A stretch of 64,000 bases of DNA from Bathynomus jamesi (lineage: Eukaryota; Arthropoda; Malacostraca; Isopoda; Cirolanidae): positions 186,001 through 250,000 of the forward strand of contig JAJOZX010001729.1 of assembly GCA_023014485.1 (NCBI GenBank). The letters run 5' to 3'. Numbering within the stretch: the stretch's first letter is position 1; every line of letters begins with the position of its first letter. The position numbers and the translations under genes are program-made. Positions 56,301 through 61,945 of this stretch are shown one piece after another. Under the pieces are notes generated by a model. It was given only the letters and a program-made list of their open reading frames with translations. It did no database searches and was not told where the DNA came from.

Positions 56301-58704
56301 ACTAATCACTCTATACGATAAGCGCGCGCTTTCTCTAAACTTTTTAATGGAACCTCTCCCTACCTTAACGCGAGAGTAACTGATTAAAAATTTGAGAAAA
56401 TAAAAGACATCACATATAGGGGATGTAACTACAATGACCGCCGACGAATATGTAGGAGGAATTTGCCGACTCGGGTGTGTACGTGTTACGAGGAATCTGC
56501 GTAACTAGGGATTTTATGAAATCCCTAAAGTGTTCAGGGATTTCAGGCGAGGTTAAGTCGTGATATTTTCTTTAGTTTTAACGAAAATATCACGACTTAA
56601 CCTAACCAGTCGTCAAGGGCGTACAGTTGACCTAACCGGGCCTTCAATAATTTTCCCGTAGGTTTAACGAAAATATCACGACTTAGCCTCGCATGAAATC
56701 CCTGATCATTTTAGGGATTTTAACCCGCAAAGAAAATAATAATAAAAATGATTCTTAGCGCTTGTAATAGACGAAGGCGCTCGGAATCTTTATTCATTTT
56801 CATTAGGAAATTAGCAATAGTTACGAGACAAAACTATTGCCAGATCCGTAACTAAAACATAAATCACAAGCAAAAAATTATTTAAATCTTTGAATCACAG
56901 TGGGACTGTAATATCCCACCAGAAACAGTATAAATCGTACTAAAACGCAACTTCTCTATAAATGCTTCTACATTTTTATATAGTTTTAGTTGTCGTTGGA
57001 AAAGGAACCCAAAATGTGTGTAATGCAAGCGAATATTTACTAAAACATTTTGTTTCGAATAGCAAAAAATCTTATATTTTTTGGTTTAAAAAAAATACTC
57101 GTGAACGAAAGGATTAAATAAGACAATTCCTTACTGGGACTACTTCTGGTCGGGGAATTTCCCTCTCAGCGCTGTCTCCTTCCCTCTTCTTCAGGAGATG
57201 GTTGAAGGACGTTGCGATACTTTTCTTTGCCTTCTTCAGAGATTCCTCCAAGTTAGCACCCAAAAGGGATTCAGACCTACATACAAAGTCACAAAATCAA
57301 AATACATTCGATTCTAAATAAATTAATCATATACAATTATTATTATTTACAAGCTAAAGTTACAATGAACCATTATGAGGTTTTGAGTCGTCCTTAAAAT
57401 ATAGAGTAAACAATTTACTGCCTGGTTGTTCATCGTTGTTTCACGTGTTAAGAGCATTATATATAATAAAGTTTGGGGTTGTTTAATGTCCTTTGTGACG
57501 GCAAAGGTCGCTACATCATCTAAAAAGAGAAGGGTTACCCATCCAACTAGTGAACCGACTGAGCGTCGCTTACCTTCGTTGATCTAAGGGAAAGTGGTGT
57601 CACTATGCAGCCTCGACGTAGCCCATTATAATTATATTATTATTATTATTATTATTATTAATAATAATAATAAATAATAAATGTGATGTTATAACCAAGA
57701 GATGAGATTTAAAAGCTTTTACAGATCATTAGAGTTAATTCTAGAAACCAGGAAACAAAATAAATGCATAACTCGGTAGTCACTGAGGCTTTATCAGAAA
57801 GTAGTATGGGTGATTTGTATGGTATCCATTTTTTGTATGATACCCATGTATTTGCATGATATTAGAGGCAGTATGGGTGATTTGTCATTCCAGAGCAAAT
57901 CACCCATACCCATGTATGGAGAATTAGATTTCGGTGAAATGCAAAACGCGTATCACTAATGCTGGGAAAGATGAGGTTTCCCTCCTTTACTCAAACATTA
58001 CCTTTGGTAACCTGAATCTGACTCCGAAGGATGCGAATGGTTCATCTGCTTATACTCGAAATGCGTACGGAGGAGCATCATAAGAACGTTGTTCTTCTGT
58101 ACCAACTCCGACGTCTCCGCCCCTTCGTATTTGGCGATAATAGTTTCTCGTTCCTCGTCAGGAAGGGCGGAAACTCTCTTCATGATCACTGAATGGGCTT
58201 TGTTGTCAGGTAACCCTAACAAAATATGCCAGTGTTAACGGGTGAAGTTTTAACCTTTTCTACAACAGTTAAAGTAAAGTAAAGTAAACCGAATCTGGTT
58301 CAAAATATTAACACTTACGTTACACGCATTAATTATCCATTAACATCCGAGAATCCAATTTTTATTTTCCATAGGGTGGGCACGACAATCGAGCTTAGGA
58401 CTCAAAACACTCATCAATGGCACAGACGAAGGTACATAGATAAATACTTATGTGCTGTACATCAAAGTAAATGCTAGTAGTAAATAATATAGTTTGATAT
58501 TGTTTAACGAACATTTAAGCGAGCATTTCCATACCATTAAACGTATAAATAAACAATATTCTGAAACCAATCCAGGTCAATCATTACCTTCTGCATCTGC
58601 GCACAACTGACTAAACCATTTCAAAGGGCAAAAATCACACATCAGATGTTCTTTTCTCTCCTTCTGATGAGCTTCGTGCATGGCTGAAAACGCGCGGTTC
58701 AACA
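34406..58704 (-). CDS. TBC1D1/TBC1D4: TBC1D1/TBC1D4-like Rab GTPase-activating protein (gene span)
   Basis: Fifteen exons join without a phase conflict into 896 codons ending at TGA 34406-34408. The family (AS160/TBC1D1; pollux in flies) switches off Rab GTPases on vesicles and is controlled by Akt in insulin signalling. In order the product has the end of the second PTB-like region ([18 protein letters not shown]), a linker with an RSRSST Akt-type site, a helix with [15 protein letters not shown] and the TBC domain. The last has the Arg finger (ILIDLGRTFP) and Gln finger (GYCQGLSF). A C-terminal coiled coil follows ([27 protein letters not shown]). Vertebrate members are about 1150-1300 residues, so roughly 250-300 N-terminal residues are missing; I did not find their exons in 58705-64000. 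Introns are crowded with mobile elements, but no coding exon is broken. Confidence 0.93.
34816..34866. repeat. 12-bp perfect inverted repeat in intron
   Basis: AGTCGGGATACA (34816-34827) and TGTATCCCGACT (34855-34866), separated by 27 bases, in the last intron of the TBC1D1/4-like gene. It could be the core of a decayed MITE; no target duplication is evident. Confidence 0.6.
35027..35200 (-). CDS. TBC1D1/TBC1D4: TBC1D1/4-like, exon 14
   Basis: CTTTCCAG acceptor and GTAAGA donor, phase 0 on both sides, 58 codons. Encodes [20 protein letters not shown], the C-terminal coiled-coil extension, then [20 protein letters not shown]. Confidence 0.88.
35306..35512 (-). CDS. TBC1D1/TBC1D4: TBC1D1/4-like, exon 13
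   Basis: Phase 0 at both ends (GCACTAG acceptor, GTGAGC donor), 69 codons. Encodes [20 protein letters not shown] and [20 protein letters not shown], matching the end of the TBC domain and the start of the coiled coil in vertebrate TBC1D1. Confidence 0.92.
35889..36692 (+). mobile_element. Tigger/pogo-like element, non-autonomous
   Basis: Inverted ends CAGTAATACCTCTATTAACG and CGTTAATAGAGGTATTACTC with TA on both sides (35887-35888, 36693-36694). It is 804 bp and keeps only the start of a transposase (36198-36407). It lies in the intron between exons 12 and 13 of the TBC1D1/4-like gene. Confidence 0.85.
36198..36407 (+). pseudogene. Tigger-type transposase, N-terminal HTH fragment
   Basis: Frame [37 protein letters not shown]: the psq/CENP-B-like helix-turn-helix found at the start of Tigger/pogo transposases. 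It continues only to a Thr-rich tail and stops after 69 codons, without the CENP-B second domain or DDE core. It is not expected to act as a transposase; a DNA-binding remnant is possible but unsupported. Confidence 0.7.
36790..36990 (-). mobile_element. 5S-rRNA-derived SINE
   Basis: On the minus strand it reads CCGATTAGCGAGGTTAAACA then GTTGTTGCATGGATGACCG, the A-box and C-box regions of a 5S gene. The SINE body follows (GATGTAGCG, GGTTCGGATCCCAGGTAAAG, GTCACGTGACCTTTG). It aligns with the antisense SINE at 17996-18197 at roughly 78 percent over the 50 bases I compared by eye. It lies 20 bases from exon 12 of the TBC1D1/4-like gene. Limits are approximate. Confidence 0.7.
37010..37179 (-). 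CDS. TBC1D1/TBC1D4: TBC1D1/4-like, exon 12
   Basis: TTTCAG acceptor, GTGAGT donor. Two bases complete Asp with exon 11. Encodes [20 protein letters not shown] and [20 protein letters not shown], the late helices of the TBC domain. It is separated from exon 11 by an 8-kb intron filled with transposons. Confidence 0.92.
39106..39543. mobile_element. hAT-type MITE
   Basis: A 438-bp AT-rich insertion with ends AGGGTTCATACAC and GTGTATGAACCC. A perfect 8-bp duplication TGCAGTTC (39098-39105 and 39544-39551) flanks it. TCCCCTGATAT-type motifs recur near both ends. It interrupts the transposase-like gene of the surrounding element. Confidence 0.85.
40273..41856 (-). pseudogene. CR1/L2-type LINE ORF2, reverse transcriptase part
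   Basis: A 527-codon open stretch. Motifs in order: [86 protein letters not shown] and the catalytic FADDTKIGG. These are followed by KCKVLHVGS and the thumb region [15 protein letters not shown]. All RT motifs are intact. The upstream linker and endonuclease are in another frame (junction about 41840), so the whole ORF2 is broken at one point there. Confidence 0.9.
41819..43041 (-). pseudogene. CR1/L2-type LINE ORF2, endonuclease part
   Basis: Two frames (43041-42568 and 42505-41819). The first reads [28 protein letters not shown] and [10 protein letters not shown]. After a frameshift near 42600 come [15 protein letters not shown] (across the junction) and [13 protein letters not shown], giving the N, E, D/N and SDH signatures of AP-type endonucleases. 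The linker ends in [12 protein letters not shown]. Two indels separate it from activity. Confidence 0.85.
43045..44036 (-). pseudogene. CR1/L2-type LINE ORF1 with SGNH esterase domain
   Basis: Starts near 44034 ([20 protein letters not shown]; Cys-rich). A charged coiled-coil segment follows ([20 protein letters not shown]). The SGNH/GDSL-like domain comes next: [31 protein letters not shown] and, after a frameshift near 43225, the end [20 protein letters not shown] with [14 protein letters not shown] esterase domains in ORF1 are known for CR1/L2 clades. Stops and frameshifts break it into about four pieces. Confidence 0.75.
45200..45359 (-). CDS. TBC1D1/TBC1D4: TBC1D1/4-like, exon 11
   Basis: CCTTCAG acceptor, GTAAGT donor, phase 0 in and 1 out. 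Encodes [20 protein letters not shown] and [20 protein letters not shown], the most conserved part of the TBC fold, almost identical to vertebrate TBC1D1/4. Confidence 0.95.
45550..45577 (-). ncRNA. hammerhead-ribozyme-like motif, left arm
   Basis: On the minus strand: CGAAGAG, a 6-bp stem GATGCC/GGCATC with loop AGTG, then GAAAC. This resembles CUGANGA-stem II-GAAA of hammerhead ribozymes, which are known in Penelope-like element terminal repeats. The first core strand reads CCGAAGA, so an invariant U appears changed. Stems I and III were not established. Confidence 0.3.
46193..46762 (-). mobile_element. Tc1/IS630-type MITE with transposase C-terminal remnant
   Basis: Starts CAGGGTGTCCGAGAATTATC and ends in its inverse (CACCCGG), with TA flanks. 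It has long inverted repeats on both sides. The middle encodes on the minus strand (about 46615-46475) [20 protein letters not shown] and [20 protein letters not shown], the typical tail of IS630-type transposases. Inserted next to the left arm of the Penelope-like element. Confidence 0.8.
46780..47000 (-). pseudogene. GIY-YIG endonuclease domain of Penelope-like element
   Basis: On the minus strand: [40 protein letters not shown] and [15 protein letters not shown]. The VYSIPC...VYVGETGR...IKEH pattern is the GIY-YIG core of Penelope-like elements, including the zinc-type CxxC seen there. The reverse transcriptase that should precede it is absent and the downstream helix is lost at the MITE boundary. 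Confidence 0.8.
47681..47709 (+). ncRNA. hammerhead-ribozyme-like motif, right arm
   Basis: Inverse copy of the motif at 45550-45577: CGAAGAG, GATGCC-AGTG-GGCATC hairpin, GAAAC. Its presence in both arms is simply due to the inverted repeat. Confidence 0.3.
47752..48071 (-). other. intronic DNA of TBC1D1/4-like gene
   Basis: AT-rich intron sequence between the Penelope-like element and exon 10. Nothing else recognised. Confidence 0.6.
48072..48164 (-). CDS. TBC1D1/TBC1D4: TBC1D1/4-like, exon 10
   Basis: Thirty-one codons, phase 0 on both sides, GTTGCAG acceptor. Encodes [20 protein letters not shown] and [11 protein letters not shown], matching the segment after the Gln finger in the TBC domain. 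Confidence 0.92.
48422..48573 (-). CDS. TBC1D1/TBC1D4: TBC1D1/4-like, exon 9 (catalytic fingers)
   Basis: Two bases complete Gly, then [20 protein letters not shown] and [20 protein letters not shown]. The Arg finger is codon 48571-48569 and the Gln finger codon 48460-48458. Both are present, so the GAP should be catalytically competent. CTTCTGAG acceptor, GTAAGG donor. Confidence 0.95.
48787..48957 (-). CDS. TBC1D1/TBC1D4: TBC1D1/4-like, exon 8
   Basis: Encodes [20 protein letters not shown] and [17 protein letters not shown], the start of the TBC domain. AATTCAG acceptor, GTAACT donor, phase 2 in and 1 out, agreeing with exons 7 and 9. Confidence 0.94.
49416..49565 (-). CDS. TBC1D1/TBC1D4: TBC1D1/4-like, exon 7
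   Basis: GTTCAG acceptor, GTGACA donor. Encodes [20 protein letters not shown] and [15 protein letters not shown], leading straight into the TBC domain. Confidence 0.9.
49733..49924. mobile_element. small hAT-type MITE
   Basis: 192 bp with ends CGGCGGTTCTCAAACTTTTT and GTTTGAGAACCACTG. The flanks GTCTAAAT (49725-49732) and GTCGAAAT (49925-49932) form an 8-bp duplication with one mismatch. It resembles CAGTGGTTCTCAAAC-type hAT MITEs. Confidence 0.8.
49933..51023 (-). other. intronic DNA of TBC1D1/4-like gene
   Basis: AT-rich. A purine-rich AAAGRWAAAGA-like stretch lies at about 50570-50690. No exon or element recognised. Confidence 0.5.
51024..51802. mobile_element. Tc1-like element, non-autonomous
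   Basis: Inverted ends contain GTTGACAAAAGTAAAGAGAC (left) and its counterpart near GGTGTCTATTTACTTTTGTC (right), with TA flanks at 51022-51023 and 51803-51804. It is 779 bp. A lysine-rich plus-strand segment ([19 protein letters not shown]) may be a remnant of a coding region, but no transposase motif is seen. Confidence 0.7.
51803..52280 (-). other. intronic DNA of TBC1D1/4-like gene
   Basis: No coding or repeat signal recognised between the Tc1-like element and exon 6. Confidence 0.5.
52281..52475 (-). CDS. TBC1D1/TBC1D4: TBC1D1/4-like, exon 6
   Basis: TTTTCAG acceptor, GTGAGA donor. Encodes [20 protein letters not shown] and [20 protein letters not shown]. The second block is the conserved helix found just before the TBC domain in TBC1D1/4. 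Confidence 0.92.
52540..52690 (-). mobile_element. tRNA-derived SINE
   Basis: The minus strand begins GGGGCAGCCAGTAGCTCAGT, GGCTACGGTGGCCGACT, an A-box-like tRNA 5-prime half, followed by a degenerate B-box (CTGGTTTGCTCC). It is a SINE head rather than a tRNA gene, because the 3-prime half of the cloverleaf does not close. Limits are approximate. Confidence 0.55.
52735..52945 (-). mobile_element. tRNA-Asn-like SINE
   Basis: The minus strand reads GTTAGTCTAATGGTAAAGCA, CCTGGCTGTTAATCTGAGGG, TCCTGGGTTCGAGTCTC: A-box, an anticodon loop with GTT, and a good B-box. The body continues to a tail GGTTAAATAACCCCAAGTAT. The acceptor stem does not pair, so this is a SINE. Its tail resembles those of the 5S-derived SINEs. 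Confidence 0.75.
53034..53173 (-). CDS. TBC1D1/TBC1D4: TBC1D1/4-like, exon 5
   Basis: One base completes Ile, then [20 protein letters not shown] and [20 protein letters not shown]. The last block aligns with the SWRQQIF region of vertebrate TBC1D1. GTTTAAG acceptor, GTAAAG donor. Confidence 0.88.
53699..54728. repeat. 1-kb palindrome centred on a MITE
   Basis: Left arm 53699-54140 and right arm 54291-54728 are near-identical inverted copies, about 440 bp each. The outer halves contain roughly 20-bp repeats of the form AAATTAAAANAANTGAATYT. The arms run right up to both ends of the 150-bp element at 54141-54290. Open frames in the arms (for example [20 protein letters not shown]) are duplicated by the palindrome and have no known family. 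It is in the intron between exons 4 and 5. Confidence 0.85.
54141..54290. mobile_element. 150-bp Tc1-type MITE
   Basis: Inverted ends CAGGGTGATCCAAAAGTCTC and GAGACACTTTTGGATCACCC..., with TA on both sides, and no ORF. Same CAGGGTG-type terminus as the elements at 28342, 46193, 60557 and 61944. It occupies the exact centre of the palindrome. Confidence 0.85.
54828..55383. mobile_element. solo LTR of a retrotransposon
   Basis: A 556-bp unit beginning TGTAGTAATGTC and ending ACTACA, flanked by ATAT on both sides (54824-54827, 55384-55387). It is very similar to the LTR at 59089-59667. No internal region is present, as expected after LTR-LTR recombination. Confidence 0.8.
55739..56040 (-). CDS. 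TBC1D1/TBC1D4: TBC1D1/4-like, exon 4 (linker with Akt-type site)
   Basis: TTTCATCAG acceptor, consensus GTAAGT donor, 100 codons plus two bases. A Ser/Pro-rich linker contains [21 protein letters not shown] (Thr codon 55890-55888) fits the RxRxxS/T Akt consensus and lies where vertebrate TBC1D1/4 carry their main Akt-regulated Thr. An acidic/lysine-rich end follows ([16 protein letters not shown]). Confidence 0.88.
56519..56720. repeat. palindromic MITE related to 1752-1952
   Basis: Imperfect inverted arms start AAATCCCTAAAGTG and end in TTTTAGGGATTT, with internal GTTAAGTCGTGATATTTTC repeats. The central 26 bases (56611-56636) match 1839-1864 with one change. No ORF. Confidence 0.7.
56721..57134 (-). 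other. intronic DNA of TBC1D1/4-like gene
   Basis: AT-rich intron between the palindromic MITE and exon 3. Nothing recognised. Confidence 0.5.
57135..57276 (-). CDS. TBC1D1/TBC1D4: TBC1D1/4-like, exon 3
   Basis: One base completes Arg, then [20 protein letters not shown] and [20 protein letters not shown]. It aligns with the KNKAKRSLTESLE region of TBC1D1. ATGTAG acceptor, GTAAGG donor. Confidence 0.88.
57462..57623 (-). mobile_element. 5S-rRNA-derived SINE
   Basis: Flanked by TATAATG (minus sense; 57455-57461 and 57624-57630). The minus strand begins GGCTACGTCGAGGCTGCATA. The 5S A-box region (GATCAACGAAGGTAAGCGAC) and C-box region (GTTGGATGGGTAACC) follow, then the tail CATTAAACAACCCCAAACTT. 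This is the clearest 5S match of the three copies. Confidence 0.82.
57633..57682. repeat. (ATT)n/(AAT)n microsatellite
   Basis: ATT repeats turn into AAT repeats, a small palindromic microsatellite just beyond the SINE head. Confidence 0.8.
57871..57909. repeat. 14-bp perfect hairpin with upstream direct copy
   Basis: GTATGGGTGATTTG (57871-57884) and CAAATCACCCATAC (57896-57909) with an 11-base loop. A direct copy of the first arm occurs at about 57805-57818. Intronic; no element assigned. Confidence 0.75.
58002..58215 (-). CDS. TBC1D1/TBC1D4: TBC1D1/4-like, exon 2
   Basis: TTGTTAG acceptor, GTAATG donor, phase 1 in and 2 out. Encodes [20 protein letters not shown] and [20 protein letters not shown], the helical segment after the second PTB-like domain. 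Confidence 0.9.
58588..58704 (-). CDS. TBC1D1/TBC1D4: TBC1D1/4-like, first visible exon
   Basis: TTTTTTCAG acceptor, GTAATG donor. Encodes [20 protein letters not shown] and [18 protein letters not shown]. The CDFCPLxWF block matches the end of the second PTB-like domain of TBC1D1/4. An acceptor at its start means further exons lie upstream (higher coordinates). Confidence 0.9.
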
Positions 58705-59088
58705 CTGAAAAAAAAATTAACAACACTAATAATAAAAAGTTGGCCGGTACTAAAGTAAAAATTCCCCTATTTCATAAAGTATTTAAAACTCCATAGTGAG
58801 AAGCACCTGGAAAGGAATAATGCGTCTAGAGGTTCGTAGCGTCAACAATTCATTACTATTTAAGAATTAGTTATCACAGACTAAGTACCCACTGCCATCA
58901 GGACGCTCAGAAACTTACCCAAAAACAGTTAATCAAGAAGGCTCACATTAATCAACAAGAGAAACTCTCGTTAATTCACGATTACCTTAAGATTATACAT
59001 AGACGTACATTGTCTGAGAACCTATTTCTTCTTCTCCATAGGGTTGGCACAACGCTTGAACTCGGGAGCGAAGAAACAAAAATTCTAT

Positions 59089-59667
59089 TGTAGTAATGTC
59101 TAATTAAGAATTAAAATGTTTTCGTTATAAGAGTTTAATAATGTTTGTTTAATAAAGAGGATAATAGTGTCAATAAAAATGTGATTACGTGAAATAATGG
59201 TTTGTTTAAATTAAAAATATAGAAATACGAGTTGGCAACACTAAGAATCAGCCCAGGCTAAAGGCTAGGTAGAAATGTCCAAGAGGCAGTCATCGGGCGG
59301 CCTTGGGCATAGTAAGGTGTTTTTGTGTGTTAAGATGTAATTGTAAATTTAGATTATTATTTCGTCTCTCTCTCTCTGATTAAAATGTTAACGTTACTCA
59401 CCCCTCGCATTACCCCGTTTAAATAAAAGTTAGTAAAGTGTTAATAAGCGTATAATTACCCCCCCCCCCGACCCCCGTCCTCCTTTGCATTGTTCGAATT
59501 ATAATGGCGCCTCAAACTCGGTGGTCACGTGCTACCCGTATTTATAAAGTACAGCGAAGCGAATGTAAAGAGAACGAAGAAGGATAAAGAGAAATTGAAT
59601 AAAAAGTAAAGTACAATAAAGAATATTATAATGAAGGAATGGGCCCTTAAATAAATTAACCACTACA
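59089..59667 (+). mobile_element. LTR retrotransposon, 5-prime LTR
   Basis: A 579-bp LTR starting TGTAGTAATGTC and ending CACTACA, sharing most of its length with 54828-55383. It is followed at once by TTTCTGGTGGCAGC, a primer-binding-site-like leader as in Gypsy-type elements. Confidence 0.75.
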
Positions 59668-60250
59668 TTTCTGGTGGCAGCTAACCTTTATCAATTTAAT
59701 AATACGAACCCACGCACTCCGTCATTAACATAGGCTTTTGCATTTTTCGTGTCTTATGAATAGGAATTGAAAATGTGTGTGTGTTCTTTCGATTAATCAC
59801 GATCATTTTCCCACGTTCTCCGTACGAAGAAAATTAGTAGATATTCTGTTTCGCTACCCCTTTTTATAATATTTATAAAATTAAGCAAATTCTGATTCCC
59901 TTTTCTTCAAAATTCGATGATTCAAGATGGCGCCCATCATTTTCCAAATTTCTTCTCACAGCGAGCATTTTTGTAATTTTCGCGGTCAAAATTTTGTTTG
60001 TTTTTTCTCTTCCCGTTGGAGTCTCGACTGTTTTAAAATAGTTTCGACTCACATTTTTGTTTTTATGGAGTCAGACTCTATTTCGTCCGTTTCCTTTAGA
60101 TTTCGTTTCGTTCAGTCGGAGAGGGAGACAAAATTCAAAATTGATAATTGCTGTCCAGTGACTCATTCTTTTTTTTTCTTTCCTTTCCACTTAAAGCCTA
60201 CCTATTTTGTGTTTAAAGTCTTTGTGTGTTTACAATTTTGGAATTAGTAA
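59668..60250 (+). mobile_element. leader region of LTR retrotransposon, truncated
   Basis: Sequence downstream of the LTR with no gag or pol motif. A frame at 59927-60247 is open for 106 codons but unrecognised. No 3-prime LTR is seen in the window. Confidence 0.45.
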
Positions 60251-60556
60251 TAATTGTGATGATAATAATAATAATACGAATTAAATAATTAAATAATAAT
60301 TAAATAATATGAATTAAATTATTTTAGTTGTAATGACATTGTGACATGCATTTTTATACAGTAAGGTTTAAAATGTTTGAGCGTATGGTGACGCATTTTT
60401 AGGTAATAAAAAAAATTACATTTATATATATTATATATAGGTATATATATATATATATATATACACATATATATATATATACTATATATATACATATATA
60501 TATATATATACACATATATATATATATATACACACATATATATATATATATATATA
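60251..60556. repeat. AT-rich microsatellite, (TA)n with CACATA interruptions
   Basis: Long (TA)n runs (about 60420-60556) into which the neighbouring IS630-type element is inserted. Confidence 0.8.
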
Positions 60557-60753
60557 CAGGGTGTTTGAAAACTTTCTGTACAATTGTAATGGGGGATAGG
60601 CAACACCAAGACAAACCCTTTTCGTCTATAAGTGTATGTCCGCTGACGTCACCATTCGGCGCGAGAGGGCGCCGCTGCAATTGGCTAAAAGGTGAAGTGG
60701 GCTAGACTCGCGCTTGCCGCGGGCATTCTTAAATCGGACGTAGTACGCGTAAC

Positions 60754-61333
60754 ATGGAGCGCTTCACGACTGCTGAGATGGCCGACATGCATATGGTGTA
60801 TGGGGGCTGCCAATGGAAACGGAAGAGCTGCTGTGAGGTTGTACCGACAGCGTTTCCCAAACAGACGTGTGCCAAACCACCAAACGTTTGCGCATTTGCA
60901 TCGGCGACTGCGAGAAACTGGAACATTCCATGCAAACATGCATGACACTGGTCGGGAGAGAAACGTGCGCACTCCTGACATGGAAGAAATCCTACGGCGA
61001 TTTGAGGACAATCCAAGCGCAAGCACGCGAGGTGTTGCACGTATCCTCGGTGTGAACCACGACCTGGTCTGGAGAGAGTTGCACGAGCAGCAGTTACATC
61101 CGTTTCATCGTCAGAGAGTCCAGGCATTACAACCTCGGGATTACCCTCTTCGTGTGGAATTCGCACACTGGTTTCTGCAGCAGACAGCGGTGCAGCCTAA
61201 TTTTCCGGCTTGTGCGCTGTTCTCAGATGAGGCCTGTTTCACACGTGAGGGTGTGTTTAACATGCACAGTTCTCACGTGTGGGCGCACGCAAATCCACAT
61301 GCTACACGGGTTTGTAATGCCTGGACTCTCTGA
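60754..61333 (+). pseudogene. IS630-type transposase, truncated, left copy
   Basis: ATG at 60754 (MERFTTAEMADMHMVYG), frameshifted by an extra G near 60803. It continues NGRAAVRLYRQRFPNRRVPN, a DUF4817-like HTH, then PSASTRGVARILGVNHDLVW and the first catalytic Asp region ALFSDEACFTREGVFN. It ends at the palindrome junction (TGA 61331-61333). The second and third catalytic residues are missing. Confidence 0.8.
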
Positions 61334-61692
61334 CGACGAAACGGATGTAACTGCTGCTCGTGTAACACTCTCCAGACCAGGTCGTGGTTCACACCGAGGA
61401 TACGTACAACACCTCGCGTGCTTGCGCTTGGATTGTCCTCAAATCGCCGTAGGATTTCTTCTTCCATGTCAGGAGTGCGCACGTTTCTCTCCCGACCAGT
61501 GTCATGCATGTTTGCATGGAATGTTCCAGTTTCTCGCAGTCGCCGATGCAAATGCGCAAACGTTTGGTGGTTTGGCACACGTCTGTTTGGGAAGCGCTGT
61601 CGGTACAACCTCACAGCAGCTCTTCCGTTTCCATTGGCAGCCCCATACACCATATGCATGTCAGCCATCTCAGCAGTCGTGAAGCGCTCCAT
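61273..61692 (-). pseudogene. IS630-type transposase N-terminus, right copy
   Basis: Inverted duplicate of the left copy, in frame for 139 codons from MERFTTAEMADMHMVYGAAN to RQRVQALQTRVACGFACAHT. It lacks any catalytic Asp. The last residues are read from the loop in antisense. Confidence 0.85.
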
Positions 61693-61883
61693 GTTACGCG
61701 TACTACGTCCGATTTAAGAATGCCCGCGGCAAGCGTGAGTCTAGCCCACTTCACCTTTTAGCCAATTGCAGCGGCGCCCTCTCGCGCCGAATGGTGACGT
61801 CAGCGGACATACACTTATAGACGAAAAGGTTTGTCTTGGTGTTGCCTATCCCATATTACAATTTGTACAGAAAGTTTTCAAAC

Positions 61884-61943
<60 letters not shown>

Positions 61944-61945
<2 letters not shown>

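Larger units (their letters stand above)
60557..61888. mobile_element. IS630-type transposon rearranged into a long palindrome
   Basis: Both ends carry the same terminal sequence (AGGGTGTTTGAAAACTTTCT in opposite directions). Arms 60557-61140 and about 61313-61888 are inverted copies of the 5-prime part of one transposase gene. The roughly 170-bp loop holds the continuation of the left-hand gene. The left arm has an extra G near 60803 and lacks one GAA codon relative to the right. Confidence 0.9.

Noticed and set aside
57500..57610. 5S rRNA gene
   Set aside because: Only the internal promoter region is 5S-like. The unit has a SINE tail, target duplication and sister copies.
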